The notes under the pieces: generated by a model | What the model saw: the letters and a program-made list of their open reading frames with translations, nothing else | Told to the model about the DNA's origin: nothing | The model's database searches: none | DNA from: Alicycliphilus denitrificans K601 | GTDB taxonomy: Bacteria; Pseudomonadota; Gammaproteobacteria; Burkholderiales; Burkholderiaceae_C | Assembly: GCF_000204645.1 (NCBI RefSeq) | Contig: NC_015422.1 | Span: forward strand, 1,240,001-1,304,000 | Length of the DNA stretch: 64,000 nucleotides | Direction: 5' to 3' | Made by a program: the position numbers and the translations under genes | Part shown: positions 55,415 through 62,312 of the stretch, in pieces | How positions within the stretch are numbered: the first letter of the stretch is position 1 | How the letters are laid out: every line of letters begins with the position of its first letter

Positions 55415-57579
55415 TGCGGCGCGCGCTCATCGCCGCCTGGCTGGCCCTGGCGGCACTGCCAGCGCTGGCGCTGCCCACGTTCGACGAGGTGCGCGCGGAC
55501 TTCCGTCCGTCCGAGACGCTGGTGCTCTCGCGCGAGGGCGAGGTGATCCAGCGCCTGCGCACCGACGCCACGGTGCGCCGCGGCCAGTGGCTGCCGCTGG
55601 CCGACGTGTCCCCCGCGCTGCGCACGGCGCTGGTGCTCAGCGAGGACAAGCGCTTCTACGAGCACAGCGGCGTGGACTGGGCCGCCGTCTCCGCCGCCGC
55701 CTGGGCCAACCTGTGGAACCAGCGCACGCGCGGCGCCTCCACCATCACCATGCAGCTGGCGGGCCTGCTCGATGGCGACTGGCGCCAGGGCCCCGGCGGG
55801 CGCACGGTTACGCAGAAGCTTGGCCAGGCCGTGGCCGCGCAGGTGCTCGACCGGCGCTGGCGTAAGGACCAGATCCTGGAGGCGTACCTGAACCTCGTGC
55901 CGTTTCGCGGTGAGATCGTGGGCATCGATGCGCTCGCGCGCACGCTGTTCGGCAAGGCCGCGCACGGGCTCGACGAGCGCGAGGCTGCGGTGGCCGCCGT
56001 GCTGGTGCGCGCGCCCAATGCCGCGCCCGCGCGGGTCGCCCGGCGCGCCTGCGGCGTGCTGCGCGAGATGCGCAGGCAGGCCCATTGCGATGCGCTCGAT
56101 CTGTTCACCGCCGCCGCCCTGCAGCGCCGCGCGTTCGATGCCAGCGAGGGCATCGCGCCGCACTTCGCGCGCCAGTTGCTGCGCAGGGTGCCGCCCGGCG
56201 AGCGCGTGCGCTCCACGGTCAGCGCGCCGCTGCAGCGCGTGGCGGTGGAAACGCTCACGCGCCACCTGCGCGAGCTGCGCGGGCGCAACGTGGAGGATGG
56301 CGCGCTGGTGGTGCTGGACAACGCCACGGGCGAGGTGCTGGCCTGGGTGGGTTCGTCCGGCCCCCTGAGCCAGGCCGCCGAGGTGGATGGCGTGCTGGCC
56401 GCGCGCCAGCCCGGCTCCACGCTCAAGCCCTTCCTGTACGCGCAGGCCATCGGGCAGCGGCGGCTCACCGCGGCATCGCTGCTGCACGACTCGCCCGCGC
56501 AGATCCCCACCGCCGGCGGCCTGTACATACCGCAGAACTACGACCGGCAGTTCAAGGGCTGGGTGTCGGTGCGCCAGGCGCTGGCGGCCTCGCTCAACGT
56601 GCCGGCGGTGCGCACGCTGGTCATGGTCACGCCCGATGCGTTCTTCGCGCAACTGCGCGCGCTGGGGTTGCCGCTCGCCGAATCGGGCGGCTACTACGGC
56701 TACAGCCTCGCGCTGGGCAGCAGCGAGGTGCCCCTTTTGCACCTCACGAACGCCTACCGCGCGCTCGCCAACGGCGGGCGGGCCAGCCCCGTGGCCTTCG
56801 CCGCCACGCCGCGCCCGGCGTTCACGCAGGCGCTGGACGCGGGGGCTGCCTTCATCGTGGGCGACATCCTGTCGGACGCGAACGCCCGCGCGCCCACCTT
56901 TGGCACCGACAGCGTGCTCGCTACGCGCTTCTGGACGGCCGTGAAGACCGGCACCAGCAAGGACATGCGCGACAACTGGGCCGTGGGCTGGTCGCGGCGC
57001 TACACCGTGGGCGTATGGGTGGGCAACGCCGGCGGCGCGGCCATGCACGACGTGAGCGGCACCAGCGGCGCCGCGCCCATCTGGGCCGACGTGATGGGCT
57101 GGCTGCACCGCGGCACGCCCAGCCGCGCGCCCCGGCCGCCCGAAGGCGTGGCGCGGCAGGCGGTGCGCTACGGGCCCGCGCCCGACGGCGGCCGGCTGGA
57201 AAGCGCGCGCGACGAATGGTTCCTGCGCGGCACGCAGCAGGCGCTGTTTGCTATTGATAAAATAGCTGAAAGCGATTACCAGGAAAGCGCTGAGGGTCAA
57301 AAAGACTTGAAACCTACGGCACGCATCCTCGCGCCCGCGCCGGGCACCATCGTCGCGCTGGACCCCGACATACCGCCCGCGCACCAGCGCCTGCGCTTCG
57401 AGGCCGACAGCGCCGCCGTGCTCTGGCGCATCGACGGCAAGCCGGCCGGGCAGGGCGCGCAGTGGGCGTGGCTGCCCTGGCCCGGCCGCCACTGCGTGGA
57501 GCTGCTGGACGCGCGCGGCAGGGTGCTGGACCAGATCCCGATCGAGGTGCGCGGCGCGGGCGTGCGCGCCCGGGAATAG
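55414..57579 (+). CDS. pbpC: Penicillin-binding protein 1C
   Basis: A 721-residue bifunctional peptidoglycan synthase. An N-terminal signal-anchor (ALIAAWLALAALPALAL) precedes the glycosyltransferase domain with catalytic Glu77 in LVLSEDKRFYEHSGVDW, GASTITMQLAGLL and RKDQILEAYLNLVPFRGEIV. The transpeptidase domain has RQPGSTLKPFLYAQA (SxxK, Ser about 334), ASLNVPAV and AVKTGTSKDM (about 510). It ends with the PBP1C-specific beta domain (LAPAPGTIVALDPDIPPAHQ). The linker before that domain contains a dispersed repeat copy, encoding about 24 residues. It normally accompanies alpha-2-macroglobulin; here it is 11.8 kb away and coupled to the methylglyoxal-synthase-like gene. Confidence 0.94.
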   Translation: MRRALIAAWLALAALPALALPTFDEVRADFRPSETLVLSREGEVIQRLRTDATVRRGQWLPLADVSPALRTALVLSEDKRFYEHSGVDWAAVSAAAWANLWNQRTRGASTITMQLAGLLDGDWRQGPGGRTVTQKLGQAVAAQVLDRRWRKDQILEAYLNLVPFRGEIVGIDALARTLFGKAAHGLDEREAAVAAVLVRAPNAAPARVARRACGVLREMRRQAHCDALDLFTAAALQRRAFDASEGIAPHFARQLLRRVPPGERVRSTVSAPLQRVAVETLTRHLRELRGRNVEDGALVVLDNATGEVLAWVGSSGPLSQAAEVDGVLAARQPGSTLKPFLYAQAIGQRRLTAASLLHDSPAQIPTAGGLYIPQNYDRQFKGWVSVRQALAASLNVPAVRTLVMVTPDAFFAQLRALGLPLAESGGYYGYSLALGSSEVPLLHLTNAYRALANGGRASPVAFAATPRPAFTQALDAGAAFIVGDILSDANARAPTFGTDSVLATRFWTAVKTGTSKDMRDNWAVGWSRRYTVGVWVGNAGGAAMHDVSGTSGAAPIWADVMGWLHRGTPSRAPRPPEGVARQAVRYGPAPDGGRLESARDEWFLRGTQQALFAIDKIAESDYQESAEGQKDLKPTARILAPAPGTIVALDPDIPPAHQRLRFEADSAAVLWRIDGKPAGQGAQWAWLPWPGRHCVELLDARGRVLDQIPIEVRGAGVRARE
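57246..57313. repeat. Dispersed repeat, copy 9 (in frame inside pbpC)
   Basis: TTTGCTATTGATAAAATAGC, TGAAAGCGATTACCAGGAAA, GCGCTGAGGGTCAAAAAGAC is the reverse-oriented consensus, close to copies 1 and 10. It codes for LFAIDKIAESDYQESAEGQK within the linker before the C-terminal beta domain of PBP1C. That linker normally has no such sequence, so this looks like a real in-frame insertion. Confidence 0.82.
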
Positions 57580-57622
57580 CGTGGCCGCTACACTGTTTCC
57601 TTTTGTTTCGAAAGACCGCGGC

Positions 57623-58165
57623 GTGCCGATTCACCCACTCTTCATGCGTGCCCTGGCGGCGCTGTGCGCGCTGTGGCTGGCCGCGGGCGCGGCGCGCGCG
57701 CAGGAGATCGTCACCGACGAAAAGTCGCAGGCCGTGGCCAAGACGGTGCTGGGCATCCTGGGCTACACGCGCTGGCCCTCCGCGCCGCAGACGGTGCGCC
57801 TGTGCGTCGTCGGCCCCACCGAATACGCGGACGAGCTGCTCAAGGGCGGCCTGCTGCCCGGCGACCGCCGCGTGCAGGTGCGCCGCATGCGGCTGGACGA
57901 CTCCGAGCTGCTGTCGCAGTGCGACGGCGTCTACGCCGGCATGCTGGACGACGCCGCGTGGCGCCAGCTGCGCGCGCGGCTCGAATCGCAGCCGCTCCTG
58001 TCCATCAGCGAGCGGCAGGAGCTGTGCCTGATCGGCTGCATGTTCTGCCTGGACGTGCGCGAGGGCGGCGTGGCCTTCGAGACCAACCTCGACTCCGTGG
58101 CGCGCAGCGGCGTGCGCGTGAACCCGCGCGTGCTGCAGTTGGCGCGGCGCAAGGGCGGCGCCTGA
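57623..58165 (+). CDS. yfiR: YfiR family periplasmic repressor of a diguanylate cyclase
   Basis: A 180-residue secreted protein with signal LAALCALWLAAGAARAQE and the YfiR (DUF4154) core: SQAVAKTVLGILGYTRWPSA, VRLCVVGPTEYADELLKG, VRRMRLDDSELLSQCDGVYA and LLSISERQELCLIGCMFCLD with GVAFETNLDSV. In Pseudomonas aeruginosa YfiR binds the periplasmic domain of YfiN and holds it inactive; redox-active Cys residues (four in the C-terminal half here) are a family feature. yfiN and yfiB follow with overlapping ends. GTG 57623 is preferred (GAAAG upstream, TACACT -10-like box at 57588); GTG 57581 and ATG 57644 are alternatives. Confidence 0.88.
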   Translation: MPIHPLFMRALAALCALWLAAGAARAQEIVTDEKSQAVAKTVLGILGYTRWPSAPQTVRLCVVGPTEYADELLKGGLLPGDRRVQVRRMRLDDSELLSQCDGVYAGMLDDAAWRQLRARLESQPLLSISERQELCLIGCMFCLDVREGGVAFETNLDSVARSGVRVNPRVLQLARRKGGA

Positions 58166-59418
58166 TGGATCAGCGGAGCAGGGCGGTGGGAAGGTCCTCC
58201 TCTTTGCGCGGCGTGGTGCGCCGCGCGCACCTGGGCATGGCGCTGATGGCGATGGCGCTGGCGGGGTCGCTGCTGCTGCTTGCGGGGCTGGTGGCGCTGC
58301 GCGTGCACCTGGAAAACAACCTGCAGCTGATGGCGCGCTCCGTCGCCTACACGGTCGAGGCGGCGGTGGTTTTCAAGGACGCGGAGGAGGCTGGCCAGGC
58401 CCTGGCGCGCATGCTCGCGCGCGAGGGCGTGGCCCGTGCCGTGGTGCGCGACGCCGAGGGCGCCGTGTTCGCGCAGTGGCAGGGCGCCGCGCCCGGTCTG
58501 CGCGCGCGCACGGGGCAGGCGCTGGCGCGGCTGGCGCTGCTGGCCCCGGCGGTGGCGCACATCCGGTATGAAGGCGCGCCCATGGGCACGGTGGAGCTGC
58601 GCGGCGACGGCCAGGCGCTGCTGAACTTCGTGCTCACCGGTCTGGTGGCGCTACTCGCCTGCACGGCCGTCAGCGGCGCGGTGGGCCTGCTGCTCGCGCG
58701 GCGCATGCTGCGCGACATGGTCACGCCGCTGCAGGCGCTGGCGCAGGTGGCGCGCGCGGTGCGGCGCGAGCGCGCCACCGGCCTGCGCGTGCCGCCGGCG
58801 CGGCTGGCCGAGCTGCGCGAGCTGGGCGACGACTTCAACGCCCTGCTGGGCGAGCTGGAGGACCGCGAGGCGCTGCTGCAGCAGAAGAACGCCGAGCTGC
58901 AGCAGCGCGCGTTGCACGACAGCCTGACCGGCCTGCCCAACCGCGCCAGCTTCGAGCAGCACCTGCAGGCGGCCATCGCGCGGGCGCGCGGCGCCGGCCA
59001 GGCCATGGCGCTGCTGTTCATCGACTGCGACCGCTTCAAGCAGGTCAACGACACCCACGGCCATGCTGCGGGCGACGCGCTGCTGATCGAGGTGGCGCGC
59101 CGCTTGCAGGCGCAGGTGCGCGCGGGCGACGTGGCCGCGCGCCTGGGCGGCGACGAGTTCGCGGTGGTCATGGCGCCTCCGGCCACGCAGGCCGACGCGC
59201 AGGCCCTGGCTGGCCGCGTGGCGGCCGCCATGCGCGAGCCGCTGGTGCTGGAGAGCGGCGGCGTGCTGCGGCCGCAGATGAGCGCGGGCGTGGCCGTGTT
59301 CCCGCAGCAGGGCGGCGACATGGAGTCGCTGCTGCACAGCGCCGACGCCGCCATGTACGAAGTGAAAGCCCGCCGGGGCCGGCGGACGACGGACGTGTAC
59401 GAGAGAGCACAGAGATGA
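58165..59418 (+). CDS. yfiN: YfiN/TpbB-like membrane diguanylate cyclase
   Basis: A 417-residue protein. Two membrane helices (about 22-47, MALAGSLLLLAGLVALRVHL, and about 155-178, LTGLVALLACTAVSGAVGLL) flank a periplasmic CHASE8/PAS-like sensor domain. A HAMP linker follows, then a GGDEF domain (about 250-415) starting LHDSLTGLPNRASFEQHLQA. The active site is RLGGDEFAVVM (GGDEF about 329-333), with the RAGD inhibitory site five residues upstream, so it should make cyclic-di-GMP and be product-inhibited. YfiR upstream and YfiB downstream form the rest of the signalling unit controlling adhesion and biofilm. TGATG overlap with yfiR. Confidence 0.92.
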   Translation: MDQRSRAVGRSSSLRGVVRRAHLGMALMAMALAGSLLLLAGLVALRVHLENNLQLMARSVAYTVEAAVVFKDAEEAGQALARMLAREGVARAVVRDAEGAVFAQWQGAAPGLRARTGQALARLALLAPAVAHIRYEGAPMGTVELRGDGQALLNFVLTGLVALLACTAVSGAVGLLLARRMLRDMVTPLQALAQVARAVRRERATGLRVPPARLAELRELGDDFNALLGELEDREALLQQKNAELQQRALHDSLTGLPNRASFEQHLQAAIARARGAGQAMALLFIDCDRFKQVNDTHGHAAGDALLIEVARRLQAQVRAGDVAARLGGDEFAVVMAPPATQADAQALAGRVAAAMREPLVLESGGVLRPQMSAGVAVFPQQGGDMESLLHSADAAMYEVKARRGRRTTDVYERAQR

Positions 59419-59930
59419 TGACGATGCCAATCCCTTCCCGTTTTTTCCTGCGCCTGCTGTGGCTGTGCTTCGCCGCGCTGGCCCTGGGCGCATGCCAGAG
59501 CCCGCCGCCCGCGGCTGCCGACGCGCAGGCCGCGCGCCGCGCCCAGGTGCTGCGCGAGCAGGGCTTCGTGCAGACCGGCGACGGCTGGGAGCTGCAGATG
59601 TCCGGCAAGCTGCTGTTCGACTTCAACTCCGACGCCATGACCGGCGAGCGCCGCGAGATGCTGGTGCGCATGGGCCATGCGCTGGTCGGCGTGGGCGTGC
59701 GCGCGCTGCGCGTGGAAGGGCATGCCGACGACCAGGGCTCGCCCGACTACAACGAACGTCTGTCGCTGCGCCGCGCGCAGGCGGTGGCCCAGGTGCTGGC
59801 CGAGGCGGGCATCCCGCGCGAGCGCATCGACATCCGCGGCTACGGCGCGAGCCGCCCGCTGGTCATCGGCACCAGCGAGGCCGCGCGCCAGGAAAACCGG
59901 CGCGTGGCGCTGATCGTCCCCGTTCAGTAA
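59415..59930 (+). CDS. yfiB: YfiB-like OmpA-family outer membrane lipoprotein
   Basis: A 171-residue lipoprotein. The signal ends at the lipobox ALGACQS (Cys about 27). The C-terminal OmpA-like peptidoglycan-binding domain has LLFDFNSDAMTGERREMLVR, LRVEGHADDQGSPDYNERLS and RIDIRGYGASRPLV, including the conserved Asp and Arg that grip diaminopimelate. In Pseudomonas, YfiB releases YfiR from YfiN upon envelope stress. Here the order is yfiR-yfiN-yfiB, with a 4-bp overlap to yfiN. The N-terminal linker, which in YfiB binds YfiR, is about 40 residues (PPPAAADAQAARRAQVLREQ), comparable to the family. Confidence 0.9.
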   Translation: MMTMPIPSRFFLRLLWLCFAALALGACQSPPPAAADAQAARRAQVLREQGFVQTGDGWELQMSGKLLFDFNSDAMTGERREMLVRMGHALVGVGVRALRVEGHADDQGSPDYNERLSLRRAQAVAQVLAEAGIPRERIDIRGYGASRPLVIGTSEAARQENRRVALIVPVQ

Positions 59931-60022
59931 AAAAAATTCACGGGCCGCGCAAAAGCCTTCAAGCCGGCCGAAGGCGCCTGGCACTACGATGCACGGCTTG
60001 TCGAAAACACCGGGGGACAGCC

Positions 60023-61195
60023 GTGGCCGATCTTTCCAAAATCACCTGTATCGAAGACCTGCGCGTGGTCGCTGAGTGCCGCGTGCCGCGCATGTTCTAC
60101 GACTATTGCGACTCGGGCTCATGGACCGAGGGCACCTACCGCGCCAACGAGGCGGACTTCCACGGCATCAAGCTGCGCCAACGCGTGGCCGTGAACATGG
60201 AGGGTCGCAGCACCGCCACCACCATGGTGGGGCAGCAGGTCAAGATGCCCGTGTGCATCGCGCCCGTGGGCCTGACCGGCATGCAGCATGCCGACGGCGA
60301 GATCCACGCCGCGCGCGCGGCCGAGAAGTTCGGCATTCCGTTCACGCTCTCGACCATGAGCATCTGCTCCATCGAGGACATCGCCGAGAACACCAGCGCG
60401 CCGTTCTGGTTCCAGCTGTACATGATGCGCGACCGCGAGGCCATGGCGCGCATGATCGGGCGCGCCCGGGACGCCAAGTGCAGCGCCCTGGTGCTCACGC
60501 TCGACCTGCAGGTGATAGGCCAGCGCCACAAGGACATCAAGAACGGCCTGACCGCGCCGCCCCGGCCCACGCTGGCCAACATCGTCAACCTCATGACCAA
60601 GCCGCGCTGGTGTCTGGGTATGGCTGGCACGAAGCGCCGCACCTTCCGCAACCTCGTGGGCCATGTGAAGGGCGTGTCCGACATGAACTCGCTGGCCGCC
60701 TGGACCAACGAGCAGTTCGACCCGCGCCTGTCCTGGGAGGACGTGCGCTGGGTCAAGCAGCAGTGGGGCGGCAAGCTCATCCTCAAGGGCATCATGGAAG
60801 TGGAGGACGCGGTGCTGGCCGTGCAGAACGGCGCCGATGCCATCGTGGTCAGCAACCATGGGGGGCGCCAGCTCGACGGCGCCCCATCCTCCATCCGCGC
60901 GCTGCCGGCCATCGTCGATGCCGTGGGCGACAGGATCGAGGTGTGGATGGACGGCGGCATCCGCAGCGGCCAGGACGTGCTCAAGGCCTGGGCCCTGGGC
61001 GCGCGCGGCACCATGATCGGCCGCGCCATGGTCTACGGCCTGGGCGCCTTCGGCGAGGCCGGCGTGACCAAGGCGCTGCAAATCATCCACAAGGAGCTGG
61101 ACGTGAGCATGGCCTTTTGCGGCCACACCAACCTCCAGAACGTGGACCGCTCCATCCTCGTCCCCGGCACCTACCCCACGGCGCCGCAGGCCTGA
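60023..61195 (+). CDS. lldD: FMN-dependent alpha-hydroxy-acid dehydrogenase (LldD-like)
   Basis: A 390-residue TIM-barrel flavoprotein of the lactate/glycolate oxidase family, oxidising an (S)-2-hydroxy acid to a 2-oxo acid and passing electrons to the respiratory chain. Conserved parts: MFYDYCDSGSWTEGTYRANE, PVCIAPVGLTGMQHADGEIH, LSTMSICSIEDIAENT and the catalytic His in VVSNHGGRQLDGAPSSIRAL (about residue 278), then WMDGGIRSGQDVLKAWALGA. Family members prefer L-lactate, but mandelate and glycolate enzymes look similar, so the symbol marks the family rather than a proven substrate. Start is GTG 60023 with GGGGGACAG just upstream. Single gene; a repeat copy follows. Confidence 0.9.
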   Translation: MADLSKITCIEDLRVVAECRVPRMFYDYCDSGSWTEGTYRANEADFHGIKLRQRVAVNMEGRSTATTMVGQQVKMPVCIAPVGLTGMQHADGEIHAARAAEKFGIPFTLSTMSICSIEDIAENTSAPFWFQLYMMRDREAMARMIGRARDAKCSALVLTLDLQVIGQRHKDIKNGLTAPPRPTLANIVNLMTKPRWCLGMAGTKRRTFRNLVGHVKGVSDMNSLAAWTNEQFDPRLSWEDVRWVKQQWGGKLILKGIMEVEDAVLAVQNGADAIVVSNHGGRQLDGAPSSIRALPAIVDAVGDRIEVWMDGGIRSGQDVLKAWALGARGTMIGRAMVYGLGAFGEAGVTKALQIIHKELDVSMAFCGHTNLQNVDRSILVPGTYPTAPQA

Positions 61196-61202
61196 GCCTG
61201 CT

Positions 61203-61262
61203 TGCGTTTCGATAGCTGTCAGCGCTTGCCTGATAAGCGCTGGAGGCCTTTTTGACTGAAAT
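61203..61262. repeat. Dispersed repeat, copy 10
   Basis: TTTCGATAGCTGTCAGCGCTTGCCTG and ATAAGCGCTGGAGGCCTTTTTGACTGAA form a nearly perfect reverse-oriented copy with stem AGCGCTTGCC.../AAGCGCT. It begins about 8 bp after the lldD stop and could form a terminator-like hairpin there. Confidence 0.88.
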
Positions 61263-61367
61263 GTCGCATGGGCCATCGCCATGCGCACGGGCGGCCCTCG
61301 CCAATGGCTGCGGCCCGGCGCCGGCGGCGCTGGCTATGCTGCGGGGCCGCTGCCATGTCGCCCTTTC

Positions 61368-62300
61368 ATGTCCCTTCCCCCTGATACGCTCGCCTGGCTC
61401 TGGGTGCCGGTGGTGCTGTTCGCCGCCTTCGCACAGACCCTGCGCAACACCGCCCAGCGCACGCTGACCCAGGAGCTGGGCACGCTGCCCGCCACGCTGG
61501 TGCGCTTTCTCTATGGCCTGCCGTTTGCCGCCGCCTGGCTGGCGCTGCTGTACTGGTGGCCCGCGCAGGCGCCGGCCTGGCCGCGCTTCACGGCCGCCTA
61601 CCTGGGTTGGATCGCCCTGGGCGCGTTCTTCCAGATCGCGGGCACGGCGTTCCTGCTGCTGGCCATGGCCGGGCGCAACTTCGCCGTGGCCGTCACCCTG
61701 ACCAAGACCGAGGTGCTGCAGGTGGCGCTGTTCGCCAGCATCTTCCTGCACGAGCTGCCCACGCCGCTGGCGCTGCTGGCCATGGCGGTGGCCACGCTGG
61801 GCGTGCTGCTGCTGTCGCTGCCGCCGCGCGGGCAGCTGTGGTCGCCGTCGGCTTGGCTGAGCCGCCCGGCGCTGTATGGCCTGGCCTGCGGCGGCAGCTT
61901 CGCCATTGCCAGCGTGGGCTTTCGCGGCGGCGCGCTGGCCCTGGGGGCCGAGACGCCGTGGCTCTCGGGCGCCTGGGGCGTGCTGATCGCGCAGGCGCTG
62001 CAGACGCTGGGCCTGGGCGCCTGGGTGGCGTTCACGTCCGAAAAGGGCTTGGCGCCGCTGTGGCCCGCCTGGCGCCTGTCGCTGCTGGCCGGCAGCATGG
62101 GCGCGGCCGCGTCGCTGGCCTGGTTCACCGCCTATGCCATGCAGGGCGCGGGGCCGGTGCGCACCCTGGGCATGGTGGAGGTGGTGTTCAGCTACCTGGT
62201 GTCGCGCCGCCTGCTCAGCGAATCCTTCACCCGGCCCGAGAAGGCCGGCATGGCGCTGATGCTGGCGGGGCTGGTGCTCATTTGCCTGCAGGGTGTCTGA
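61368..62300 (+). CDS. EamA/DMT-superfamily transporter
   Basis: A 310-residue membrane protein with ten predicted helices in two five-helix halves, the EamA (drug/metabolite transporter) layout. The first half includes FAAFAQTLRNTAQRTLTQEL and GWIALGAFFQIAGTAFLLLA; the second starts near YGLACGGSFAIASVGFRGGA and ends MALMLAGLVLICLQGV, with VRTLGMVEVVFSYLVSRRLL before the last helix. The substrate is unknown; many relatives export amino acids or metabolites. ATG 61368 gives the typical short N-terminus; the open frame further upstream is not coding-like. It converges on the acyl-CoA dehydrogenase gene 12 bp away. Confidence 0.88.
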   Translation: MSLPPDTLAWLWVPVVLFAAFAQTLRNTAQRTLTQELGTLPATLVRFLYGLPFAAAWLALLYWWPAQAPAWPRFTAAYLGWIALGAFFQIAGTAFLLLAMAGRNFAVAVTLTKTEVLQVALFASIFLHELPTPLALLAMAVATLGVLLLSLPPRGQLWSPSAWLSRPALYGLACGGSFAIASVGFRGGALALGAETPWLSGAWGVLIAQALQTLGLGAWVAFTSEKGLAPLWPAWRLSLLAGSMGAAASLAWFTAYAMQGAGPVRTLGMVEVVFSYLVSRRLLSESFTRPEKAGMALMLAGLVLICLQGV

Positions 62301-62312
62301 GCGGCATGCGGT

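Noticed and set aside
59931..60022. Intrinsic terminator between yfiB and lldD
   Set aside because: A GCCTTC/GAAGGC stem is present, but it is short with a 9-nt loop and no T-run, so it is too weak to annotate.
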